Positions 1 through 6,131 are shown, counted from the stretch's first letter. The stretch is 6,209 nucleotides of DNA from RGIG464 sp045643185 (GCA_045643185.1 JAZUKH010000107.1:1-6209), one strand, 5' to 3'. Notes: generated from the letters alone by a model not told the origin. Translations and numbers: made by a program.

Positions 1-1
1 A

Positions 2-266
2 TGCGGACGAGGCTGGTGTGTTTGAAGTTGCCGCACTGGGTAAAAAAGGCATGTTGAAACGTGGTGATGACGTGACGGAGTTTGACGAGATCAAAGGCAA
101 AAATGGTGTGTATCGAGCCCATGTGGAGCCTATGGCGGCGATCTTTAAAGAAGACTTGCTGAGTCTGCTCAACCTTTGTGAGCAGGCTATGTCGTCGAAC
201 GCTCAGCTTATTGCGACGCAGGTGTCGAACGAAACGCCGTGTGCCGCGCCGCTCATTCAGATCTAA
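2..266 (+). CDS. C-terminal part of an unidentified protein (5' end outside window)
   Basis: The reading frame is open from the left edge of the window and ends at TAA 264-266, so only about the last 87 residues are visible. A GTG at 18 could be read as a start, but the frame continues upstream of it without a stop and there is no ribosome binding site, so this is most likely an internal piece of a longer gene. The visible part begins with a mixed, charged stretch (FEVAALGKKGMLKRGDD) and then a likely amphipathic helix (KEDLLSLLNLCEQAM). It ends in a polar tail with two further Cys/Pro positions. I see no signal peptide, membrane segment or recognisable motif and do not recognise the family. 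It lies immediately upstream of, and co-oriented with, the apparatus-like gene at 333-1904, so the two are probably co-transcribed and may share a function. Confidence 0.7.
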   Translation, partial: ADEAGVFEVAALGKKGMLKRGDDVTEFDEIKGKNGVYRAHVEPMAAIFKEDLLSLLNLCEQAMSSNAQLIATQVSNETPCAAPLIQI

Positions 267-332
267 TCTTTGTTGAAACCATCAGACGGATCGGGGATCG
301 ATTCGTCGAACACCAGGATTCAGGCTCTAAAC

Positions 333-1904
333 ATGGATGACAATACACCGAAAACGACGCCAGAAGCGGGACAAGGTTACAAACGAGTTTATTTCTTCAA
401 GCATTTTTTGACAGAAGAAGACTGGAATGCGCGTCATGATTATCACGTGCAGAAAATGCGCTTACATCAGAAGTATTTTCACGGGATGGGGATCTGCAAC
501 GGTTCCGACGATCTGCTCGTGTTGGCGCCGACGCCGGGACTGAAATTAGAAGTCACCCCGGGACTGGTGCTCGACAATGTGGGGCATGAGGTTGTGGTGC
601 GTAGCAAAGATGTGGTGACGGTCGAACTCGACAAATTTAAGTTGCCGACAACGATCTACATCAAACTTGTTTACCAGGAAATGCAGTCAGAGCGAGTCCG
701 TCTTGGCGATGGTCGTATCGAGAATAAGTATTTTCGCGAGACGTATCGTTTTGTGGTGAGCGAGAAGCCCGCGTCCGAGTCTCAGACAGAACTGGCGCGT
801 GTGGCTTTGAGCAGCGACTGTACCGAGATCCGTAACCCTAAGAATCCTCAGCTGCCGCTTGAAAATGAGATCGATATGCGGTACCGCGTTCTTTTGCCGT
901 CAAACCGCAACATCGATATGGATACGCGTTTGCGTCTGCTTAAATTGCTTGATGACCGCAAACAGGCTTTTGACCGCATTGGCGGCAATACCAAGTTGTC
1001 GTCGATCGCCATGTTGGCTCAGTCATTTCCGATCATATCCCAGCTTATCGAATCGAGTGTTCTGAAAGAGAACAGCATCGAATCGATCCTGACGTTTTTC
1101 CAGGAATTCGACGAACATGTTCTTGCCGCAGTGGTGACCCATACACAAAGCGACGAGCGCCTAAAAGATCGTCCGGAATGGCAGAAGCATTTGGATAACT
1201 GCCGCTCATTCCGCAAACTGATGCAGGATCCCTCCAAAACGATTCAGCAAAAGTTGTCGATGGCGCTTTTGCAGCTTGAGAAAGAGTCGTTTTCGTACGG
1301 TCACCTTGCGCGTTTGATCGGCAATGACAAGCGTATCTATGTGGAAGGCCAGGTGCATCCGTTGCCGCGAGCATATCCGCTGTCGTGTTCGTGGGATTTC
1401 GTGAAGGTCTGGTCGGCCGAGATGCCCGAAGTTTTCGACATCGACGATATGGAATGGTTACGCATTGGCGAGTTGAATGTGACGGATGAGGCGTCCGAAA
1501 AGTTCTATAAGTTCCGCATCTGTGAGTCTCGTGATGCCTGGAAGAACAGACAGCGTCTTTATTTTCCAGATGGTGCGCTTGTCGAAGACACGGGGGTTGC
1601 GCACGAAGGTGGGTATTCGGAGATCATCATTCCGAATGTGATTCCTGATACGCACGTGGCAGTCATCCGTATGATGGACTATGCCCGTGGTGATTTTGAG
1701 CTGCTGATCAATGTGAATGGCAAGGATGTGGGTGTTTCCCGTTGTGAGGGGTTTGATCGCCGTGCCCGTTGGCGTAACTGGCCTTTTGTGATTCCATCGC
1801 ATTACGTGAATGATACGACGTTGAAGATTCGTCAGACATGTTTGACGGCAGATCGTGACGTCAATATGTTTCGATATTGGTTCTATCAGCCGATCAATTG
1901 GTAA
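333..1904 (+). CDS. Apparatus-like protein: injection/tail-type N-terminal domain plus carbohydrate-binding-like C-terminal domain
   Basis: About 523 residues from ATG 333. The frame also runs back to a TTG at 270 (544 residues), three bases after the previous stop, but those 21 extra residues are polar and unconserved-looking; neither start has a clear Shine-Dalgarno. Residues ~17-90 carry 'FFKHFLTEEDWN', 'RLHQKYFHGMGI' and 'PGLVLDNVGHEVVV'. This matches a pattern I know from proteins encoded with contractile injection/phage-tail-like systems and other surface assemblies (drop-down pattern: LT.EDf...YH...R.LHn..LHG.G...v.PGlalD..GrEivv). Residues ~197-330 look alpha-helical (many Leu/Lys/Glu/Gln). 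Residues ~370-523 look like a beta-sandwich: 'IRMMDYARGDFELLINVNGK', 'RWRNWPFVIP' and 'NMFRYWFYQP' resemble the galactose-binding-like fold of carbohydrate-acting proteins. There is no signal peptide or transmembrane helix, so a cytoplasmic or apparatus location is expected. A structural or adaptor role in a secretion or tail-like machine, or a glycan-binding role, is inference. TssK is a possible but unproven relative. Confidence 0.75.
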   Translation: MDDNTPKTTPEAGQGYKRVYFFKHFLTEEDWNARHDYHVQKMRLHQKYFHGMGICNGSDDLLVLAPTPGLKLEVTPGLVLDNVGHEVVVRSKDVVTVELDKFKLPTTIYIKLVYQEMQSERVRLGDGRIENKYFRETYRFVVSEKPASESQTELARVALSSDCTEIRNPKNPQLPLENEIDMRYRVLLPSNRNIDMDTRLRLLKLLDDRKQAFDRIGGNTKLSSIAMLAQSFPIISQLIESSVLKENSIESILTFFQEFDEHVLAAVVTHTQSDERLKDRPEWQKHLDNCRSFRKLMQDPSKTIQQKLSMALLQLEKESFSYGHLARLIGNDKRIYVEGQVHPLPRAYPLSCSWDFVKVWSAEMPEVFDIDDMEWLRIGELNVTDEASEKFYKFRICESRDAWKNRQRLYFPDGALVEDTGVAHEGGYSEIIIPNVIPDTHVAVIRMMDYARGDFELLINVNGKDVGVSRCEGFDRRARWRNWPFVIPSHYVNDTTLKIRQTCLTADRDVNMFRYWFYQPINW

Positions 1905-1933
1905 GAGACGGGCGTGAGCGTCAAACCTAAAAC

Positions 1934-1962
1934 TTGCGTAAAGAGCCGATTGCGAGTAAAAT
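1934..1962 (+). promoter_or_regulatory. Candidate sigma70 promoter for the Ser/Thr kinase gene
   Basis: TTGCGT at 1934-1939 and TAAAAT at 1957-1962 are separated by exactly 17 bases; the -10 box matches the consensus at 5 of 6 positions and the -35 box at TTG only. Transcription would begin near 1969-1970 and run straight into a T7 tract at 1971-1977, leaving a ~60-base leader before the ATG at 2030. The placement in the 125-base gap between two genes supports it. No experimental evidence; the organism's sigma factor preferences are unknown. Confidence 0.4.
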
Positions 1963-2011
1963 AAACGCGGTTTTTTTGGGTTAAAGACCAGAAAAGTTCT
2001 TGTGATAGTTC

Positions 2012-2016
2012 AGGAG
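2012..2016 (+). promoter_or_regulatory. Ribosome binding site of the kinase gene
   Basis: AGGAG lies 13 bases before the ATG at 2030. The spacing is longer than ideal, but it is the only good Shine-Dalgarno match in the leader, and the CPKC motif right after this ATG supports the start. Confidence 0.55.
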
Positions 2017-2029
2017 CAGAAAAATAGTT

Positions 2030-3187
2030 ATGGCGATTTGTCCAAAATGTAAAGCATCTGGGAACGTTGGTGAAGAGTGCCTCAACGACCATCATTATTT
2101 TATTGAGTCTCGCGAACTCGCGAATGCGCCGGAGACGCACCTTTTAGGTGAATTGGTGGGCGGTCAATATATTCCTCTTTCGCTGATCGGCGAAGGCGGT
2201 ATGGGGCAGATTTACAAAGCCAAGGCTAAATACACGAATAAGATCGTCGCACTGAAAATTTTGAAGAGCGAATTCATGGAAGATGAGACACTGAAAGACC
2301 GTTTCTTCCGTGAAGCAGAAGTCGTAGGTAAGCTTGATCATCCGAATATCGTGAAGCTCTATGGCTGCGCACCTGATGTTGAACATAACACGGTGTATAT
2401 TGCGATGGAACTTCTTCAGGGCCGCACGCTTTTTGATACGCTGCGTCGTGGTGCACCTCGTCTTGACCTCATTTTGAAATGGTTTTCTGAGATCAGTTCT
2501 GCGCTTGGTGCTGCGCATAAACAGGGTATCTTCCATCGTGACATGAAACCCGAAAACATCTTCATCGTTCCTAACGAAGATGATGGCTCGATGCACGTTC
2601 GTGTGCTCGACTTCGGTTTTGCTCGCTTGCAGGGTGCCGCGAAAAAGTTGACTGTCGCTGGCGTCGCGTTTGGTACTCCGCACTATATGAGCCCGGAACA
2701 GGCTATGGGCCAGGATGAGATCACGGCGGCTGTCGACGTCTATGCCATGGGTGTCATGCTCTTCCAGGCTATCACGGGAAAAGTGCCTTACGACAGCGAT
2801 TCCGGTAACCCCATGGACGTCATGTTCGCTCAGGTCCACTCGCCCACGCCTGAAATTGTGCCGCGTCCGGACTACGTTGCGAGCTTGCCACAGTCCATGA
2901 TCTCCTGCATTCAAAAGTGTATGGAAAAAGCTCCGACGGATCGTTACGCCAATGGCGAAGAACTTCATGCGGAACTTGAAGCCATCATCGCTGAATACGA
3001 GAAGTCCATGGCTAAAAATAGCAAGAATGCGCCCTCGGCTGTCTCGGATGCCAAAAACGAAAAAGCGAGTTTGGAAGTCAAGTCTTCAAATATTACCATT
3101 TCAACGTATACGCTCATTGCTATCGGCGTTTTCGTCGTTTTGGTCATCATCATTGCTGTTTTGTTGATTACACTTCTGCTCAATTAA
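2030..3187 (+). CDS. Tail-anchored Hanks-type serine/threonine protein kinase with N-terminal zinc-ribbon-like motif
   Basis: 385 residues. Transfers phosphate from ATP to Ser/Thr of unknown protein substrates. Residues 4-22 carry CPKC, then C17 and H21/H22, a probable small zinc-binding motif as seen at the front of many deltaproteobacterial-type kinases. The kinase domain spans ~47-320 and is complete: glycine loop IGEGGMG (53-59), VALK lysine K76, helix-C glutamate E95 in FREAEV, HRDMKPEN (169-176) with catalytic D171 and N176, DFG (194-196), GTPHYMSPE (215-223), DVYAMG (236-241) and the late arginine R305. It is an RD kinase, so activation-loop phosphorylation is expected (Ser/Thr around 208-216). 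A polar linker (~325-355) leads to one transmembrane helix (~360-384) that ends one residue before the C-terminus, so there is no periplasmic sensor domain; the protein should face the cytoplasm entirely. It probably has its own promoter (1934-1962) and ends at a strong terminator (3209-3238). The partner pseudokinase is encoded at 4015-5931. The general function is certain; substrates and signal are unknown. Confidence 0.97.
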   Translation: MAICPKCKASGNVGEECLNDHHYFIESRELANAPETHLLGELVGGQYIPLSLIGEGGMGQIYKAKAKYTNKIVALKILKSEFMEDETLKDRFFREAEVVGKLDHPNIVKLYGCAPDVEHNTVYIAMELLQGRTLFDTLRRGAPRLDLILKWFSEISSALGAAHKQGIFHRDMKPENIFIVPNEDDGSMHVRVLDFGFARLQGAAKKLTVAGVAFGTPHYMSPEQAMGQDEITAAVDVYAMGVMLFQAITGKVPYDSDSGNPMDVMFAQVHSPTPEIVPRPDYVASLPQSMISCIQKCMEKAPTDRYANGEELHAELEAIIAEYEKSMAKNSKNAPSAVSDAKNEKASLEVKSSNITISTYTLIAIGVFVVLVIIIAVLLITLLLN

Positions 3188-3208
3188 AAAGCTGAAGGTT
3201 GTATCTGG

Positions 3209-3238
3209 AAAGGCGCGAAAGTATTTCGCGCCTTTTTT
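3209..3238 (+). terminator. Strong intrinsic (rho-independent) terminator after the kinase gene
   Basis: A perfect 9-bp stem, GGCGCGAAA (3212-3220) with TTTCGCGCC (3224-3232), closes on a 3-base loop (GTA). It can be lengthened by three A-T pairs (3209-3211 with 3233-3235) and runs into six T residues (3233-3238). It starts 21 bases after the kinase stop codon. This is a textbook + strand terminator. Confidence 0.93.
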
Positions 3239-3274
3239 GTCGGTTGATCCTTTACGTTCCGTTTGCCAGTGTCT

Positions 3275-3850
3275 ATGAAAAAATTGGTTGCTCTGTTATT
3301 CAGCGCGATCCTGCTGATCGTCCCTGTTTCGGCGTTTGCTGAAACCACTCTGGATGCAAACACCAGCCTTTTGTATGAATCGACCCTGGATGAGAACGGC
3401 GTCGCGGACGACCTCATGGAATTGGGCCTCCATATCGGGCTTTCTGAAACGTTTGTTCGTTGGATCACGTTTTCTGGACAGATCGGTGTCGTGTACGCAG
3501 TGCGTCCTGGCCGCGGTTTTCATTTCGATTACCATTTGACGCGCGAACAGACGCGTCAGGTGTGGGGCATTTCGCTGCTTGGACAGGTTGCGTTTCATTT
3601 GCCCAGTGAACTTGTCGGTCTGGGCGGTGGCATCTGGGTGCGGTCCTTTTTTATGCCGACGCGTAGCGGCCTGTTTCGTGTGGATGCATTCGCCGCTATA
3701 AACGCGAAGCTCCCGATTCGTGAAGCGGTATTGCGCGGTTTTGTAATCGGTGTGCGTTGCCTGTTCCCGCTCGTTGATGATTTTGAGACCGTGTTTGAGG
3801 TTCAGACCAGGAATGTTGGCTGGTCAATCTATGCAACCTGGCAGTTTTAG
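3275..3850 (+). CDS. Secreted probable outer-membrane beta-barrel protein
   Basis: 191 residues from ATG 3275, which places a classic signal peptide exactly at the N-terminus: two Lys, a hydrophobic core (LVALLFSAILLIVPV) and an A-F-A cleavage motif giving a cut after residue 22. A TTG at 3263 would add four residues (MPVS) and is less likely. No convincing Shine-Dalgarno precedes either start. The mature part (~169 residues) is built of alternating polar/hydrophobic stretches with Gly and aromatics (for example SGQIGVVYAV, WGISLLGQVAF, GLGGGIWVRSFF, GFVIGVRCLF). It ends in WSIYATWQF, with a terminal Phe and alternating hydrophobics like the BAM-recognised beta-signal. I count roughly 8-10 potential strands, which suits a small barrel. 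I do not recognise a named family; the function could be structural, transport or adhesion. It lies between two cytoplasm-facing kinase-fold genes and starts only 36 bases after the terminator T-run, so how it is transcribed is unclear. Confidence 0.85.
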   Translation: MKKLVALLFSAILLIVPVSAFAETTLDANTSLLYESTLDENGVADDLMELGLHIGLSETFVRWITFSGQIGVVYAVRPGRGFHFDYHLTREQTRQVWGISLLGQVAFHLPSELVGLGGGIWVRSFFMPTRSGLFRVDAFAAINAKLPIREAVLRGFVIGVRCLFPLVDDFETVFEVQTRNVGWSIYATWQF

Positions 3851-3858
3851 CGCCGAGG

Positions 3859-3896
3859 CATTTTCACCATACTCAGGCCGACGCTGAGGGAAAATG
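3859..3896 (+). terminator. Hairpin after the beta-barrel gene, possible weak terminator
   Basis: CATTTTC (3859-3865) pairs with GAAAATG (3890-3896), and inside it CTCAG (3872-3876) pairs with CTGAG (3884-3888) over a 7-base loop, with an asymmetric internal loop between the two helices. It begins 8 bases after the stop codon. There is no T-run directly at the base; a T-rich stretch follows from about 3909 to 3923. A terminator or a transcript-stabilising 3' structure are both possible. Confidence 0.4.
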
Positions 3897-3907
3897 GCGA
3901 AAATGGC
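3890..3907 (+). repeat. Perfect tandem 9-base repeat (2 x GAAAATGGC)
   Basis: GAAAATGGC occurs at 3890-3898 and again directly at 3899-3907. Either copy could pair with CATTTTC at 3859-3865, so the repeat offers two alternative versions of the upstream hairpin. It may be only a replication-slippage duplication. Confidence 0.8.
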
Positions 3908-3918
3908 TATTATTTCTG

Positions 3919-3947
3919 TTTTTGGGCATGTTCAAAGCGTGTATAAT
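3919..3947 (+). promoter_or_regulatory. Candidate promoter of the pseudokinase gene
   Basis: A perfect TATAAT lies at 3942-3947. At 17-base spacing the -35 region reads TTTTTG (3919-3924), a poor match, so the promoter may be weak at -35 or depend on an activator. The expected start of transcription is near 3954, which gives a leader of about 60 bases before ATG 4015. Confidence 0.45.
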
Positions 3948-4000
3948 TTATAGGTCTATGTGTCGGTTGACGCATGGATTCATTTGATTTTATACGCTAT

Positions 4001-4007
4001 GGAAAGG
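4001..4007 (+). promoter_or_regulatory. Ribosome binding site of the pseudokinase gene
   Basis: GGAAAGG ends 7 bases before ATG 4015, a good Shine-Dalgarno at good spacing that fixes this start. Confidence 0.65.
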
Positions 4008-4014
4008 CACGATT

Positions 4015-5931
4015 ATGCGTCTAAGAACTCTCAAGAGAGGTATTCTTCTAACCTCGGATATTACGATAGATACCCCATTGGAGTCGCATCGTGGCATTGC
4101 AACATACTTTGCTACACATAAAAAGCATGGGCACGTTCTTGTCCATCTTCTGCCCGATTTTGATGAATCAGCAGAGTCTCCGATAAAAATTCTTGAACGC
4201 GCGGTGTCATTTTATCGCGATACGCTTCATCTCGAAGCTGGATGCGGTGTCTACGAAGAGCTTCTCTATTTTTGGGAACCGTTTCCACTCGGCGAATACA
4301 TGTTTGAGTGGTTGGAACGCCGTGAGCGGGTCGTCCGCAGCGAGGCGATCAAGCGCATCATTGCGTTGCTCAAAACGTTGGATGAAGCGCATGCCGCCGG
4401 TCTTTTTCATGGCCGTATCACACCGAAATCCGTGTTAATGGAACGTACGGGGGATGCTTTCGGCATTCGTCTGATGGGACTCGGTGTTTCTCAGGCGATG
4501 ATCGAATCGATGCAGTTCGACATTGACTGGCTCGATTACATGTTTGACCTCGAAGGCATGGATTCGGTAGACGTCGATATCTTCGGTATCGCCATCATTT
4601 TGATGGGGCTGGTATGCGGTGAAAGCGGCATCGATTCATTCGAGCAGACTGGTTTATTGCCGATGCCTTTCCGTGATGGCATGCTTCAGACCGCCATGGA
4701 GCGCGCTTTGGCATTGCGCGTCGATGCCTACGACAGCATCCTGGCGTTTACGCAGGATCTTGAAGCGGCTCTGCTTGAAATCGATGGCAAAGAAGGCGAG
4801 ATGTATGTCGGCGATCTCGTGGGCTATGAATCCGCTATTCGAAGCGTTACGAGCGTGACCAGACGGACTGCGCCAGATGCTCATGACTCGGGGGCTTGGA
4901 GTTCGCTCGTCGATACGCTTGAAGGCGATGAAAAATCAAGCTTGTTGTGTTCCTTGACCTCTTTGGCGGCCATTCCCGCCATCAAGGATGATGAGGACGA
5001 AGCCGATGTGACGCATGTGTCGTCAGTGCCTGATTCTGTGTTGATGATGCGTCGTATTCGGTCTGGACACGCTGAGAAAGCAAGTGAAAGTGAGGTGCGT
5101 GCGAAAAAACTGCGCGCTCAGAACGGCGATTATTCTGGTGAAGATGATTCCACCAACCGTTCTGGAACGCCTGAGGCGATTGGTCGAAAGCAGCTTGATG
5201 CTTATGATAAAAAACTCGCTTCCATCGTGAGTCAGGAGATCGAACTCGAGCCCGAGGACAGTCAGGAACACACCTGTATCGATCATATTCCGCTGCGTAA
5301 TTCTGGCACCGTTGAGCTTTCTCCCTCAGCTCAAAAGAAACTCGCCCAGATTCAGTCCCTTGAAGCTGAAACTGACGTGTTTGAAGGCGAAGATGAGTCA
5401 CCAACGCGCGTTATGACGCGTCCCAATTATTTGTCGGTTTCGCCCAAAGATGCTTCAAAGCAAAAAACGATTATTGAAGCCGCAAAGGATGAAACAATTG
5501 ACGGTACGGATAAACGTGAAAATCCCGTTAAGAAGTTCATTGAAGAAAATCATGAGTGGAAAGAACGAATTCTAAAAGCCACTGTCAAAGAAGCTGAGTT
5601 TGAGATCGGTATTGACGTTCATTATGCCGATGCGGATTGCGCCGCCATCCCGGATCCCAATGCGCCTGTCGTGTCGCAACCACCTGCCCCCGTGGATAAG
5701 CCTGCGGAAGAGGACAGCAAACCAAGTGGCTTGGAAGTCAAGGTCAAAGCCGTTCCTGCGCATCAAGAAACGGTGCGTATGGAGGCACCCAGAGCGCCAC
5801 GCGCGGTAGCGCCTTCCCATCAGTTCCTCCCCGGCATTTCCTCGGCACAGCGCAAAGCCCTGTTCGTCATGGTGATCATCGTTTTGTTGCTCATCATTAT
5901 GTTGCTCTACACGAACATTACTGGAAACTAG
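4015..5931 (+). CDS. Tail-anchored pseudokinase with long acidic Ser/Thr-rich linker
   Basis: 638 residues. Residues ~8-255 follow the Hanks kinase fold in order but have lost the chemistry. The glycine loop is replaced around SHRGIATYFA (24-33). The VAIK lysine position is H44 in HVLVHLLP. HRDLKPEN has become HGRITPKS (132-139), so catalytic Asp and the Mg-binding Asn are gone. DFG has become GLG (155-157). Structural residues persist: EAHAAGLFH before the loop, and DVDIFG (186-191) in the place of DVYSLG. Catalytic activity by the normal mechanism is therefore not expected; a scaffold, allosteric or phospho-acceptor role is inferred. Residues ~260-610 form a low-complexity acidic linker rich in Ser/Thr with three KKL...(E/D)(D/E)S copies (364-379, 399-416, 441-462), then a Pro/Ala-rich part (~543-605). 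One transmembrane helix (~613-632) sits seven residues from the C-terminus, so the protein is anchored with the kinase fold in the cytoplasm. It shares this tail-anchored topology with the active kinase at 2030-3187, its likely partner or phosphorylating enzyme. The start is fixed by GGAAAGG at 4001. Confidence 0.9.
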   Translation: MRLRTLKRGILLTSDITIDTPLESHRGIATYFATHKKHGHVLVHLLPDFDESAESPIKILERAVSFYRDTLHLEAGCGVYEELLYFWEPFPLGEYMFEWLERRERVVRSEAIKRIIALLKTLDEAHAAGLFHGRITPKSVLMERTGDAFGIRLMGLGVSQAMIESMQFDIDWLDYMFDLEGMDSVDVDIFGIAIILMGLVCGESGIDSFEQTGLLPMPFRDGMLQTAMERALALRVDAYDSILAFTQDLEAALLEIDGKEGEMYVGDLVGYESAIRSVTSVTRRTAPDAHDSGAWSSLVDTLEGDEKSSLLCSLTSLAAIPAIKDDEDEADVTHVSSVPDSVLMMRRIRSGHAEKASESEVRAKKLRAQNGDYSGEDDSTNRSGTPEAIGRKQLDAYDKKLASIVSQEIELEPEDSQEHTCIDHIPLRNSGTVELSPSAQKKLAQIQSLEAETDVFEGEDESPTRVMTRPNYLSVSPKDASKQKTIIEAAKDETIDGTDKRENPVKKFIEENHEWKERILKATVKEAEFEIGIDVHYADADCAAIPDPNAPVVSQPPAPVDKPAEEDSKPSGLEVKVKAVPAHQETVRMEAPRAPRAVAPSHQFLPGISSAQRKALFVMVIIVLLLIIMLLYTNITGN

Positions 5932-5954
5932 CCGTTTTCGGGCGAAATCACTCA

Positions 5955-6095
5955 TTGAGTTCGCGTAAGTTAGTGATCCATCATGTTGGTGAGTTTTCGA
6001 AAGATCGTTTATTCAACGGCGTCACGACTTCTGTCAAAGAGGAATTGAGAATTGGTGTTCGTCGCCAAAGCACGGATCTTTACGAAATCGCGTGA
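5955..6095 (+). CDS. Possible small ORF (46 codons), hypothetical
   Basis: From TTG 5955 to TGA 6093-6095 a frame reads a balanced, protein-like composition (for example KLVIHHVGEFSKDR and GVTTSVKEELRIG, ending STDLYEIA) with codons such as CGT, GAT and ATC that match the neighbouring genes. A GTG at 5973 is an alternative start. The frame stays open upstream into the end of the pseudokinase gene, so it could also be the remnant of something longer. There is no ATG and no Shine-Dalgarno at either candidate start, which keeps confidence low. No signal peptide, membrane segment or recognised family. Confidence 0.22.
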   Translation: MSSRKLVIHHVGEFSKDRLFNGVTTSVKEELRIGVRRQSTDLYEIA

Positions 6096-6112
6096 TCGGA
6101 TTTGAATGTTGA

Positions 6113-6128
6113 GGGGAAAGCCTTCCCC
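6113..6128. repeat. Short hairpin GGGGAA / TTCCCC
   Basis: GGGGAA (6113-6118) and TTCCCC (6123-6128) form a 6-bp stem around AGCC, just left of the larger inverted repeat. AGGGG (6112-6116) can alternatively pair with CCCCT (6185-6189), which would enclose the whole larger structure. Confidence 0.6.
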
Positions 6129-6131
6129 TAC

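Noticed and set aside
1905..1977. Possible terminator ending in T7 at 1971-1977 after the apparatus-like gene
   Set aside because: No stable stem lies directly before the T-run (only 3-4 bp matches), so it does not qualify as an intrinsic terminator.
2144..2968. A 274-codon open frame on the - strand
   Set aside because: It lies wholly inside the certain kinase gene on the other strand; its translation has no recognisable motif and a composition (Arg/His-rich) typical of an antisense shadow.
3199..3227. Promoter TTGTAT - 17 - TATTTC for the beta-barrel gene
   Set aside because: Both boxes are poor matches and the -10 box lies inside the terminator stem; not strong enough to call.
3958..3987. 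A nine-residue upstream ORF (ATG to TGA) in the leader of the pseudokinase gene
   Set aside because: No Shine-Dalgarno, and it would begin only a few bases after the predicted transcript start; no attenuator-like structure follows, so there is no support for translation.
4982..5404. A 140-codon open frame on the - strand
   Set aside because: Antisense shadow of the low-complexity linker of the pseudokinase gene; His/Gln/Ser/Arg-rich and without a ribosome binding site.
5947..5977. Dyads ATCACT/AGTGAT and ACTCA-T-TGAGT as a terminator or operator
   Set aside because: The stems are 5-6 bp, there is no T-run, and no regulator or promoter is placed to use them; they are within what chance would give.
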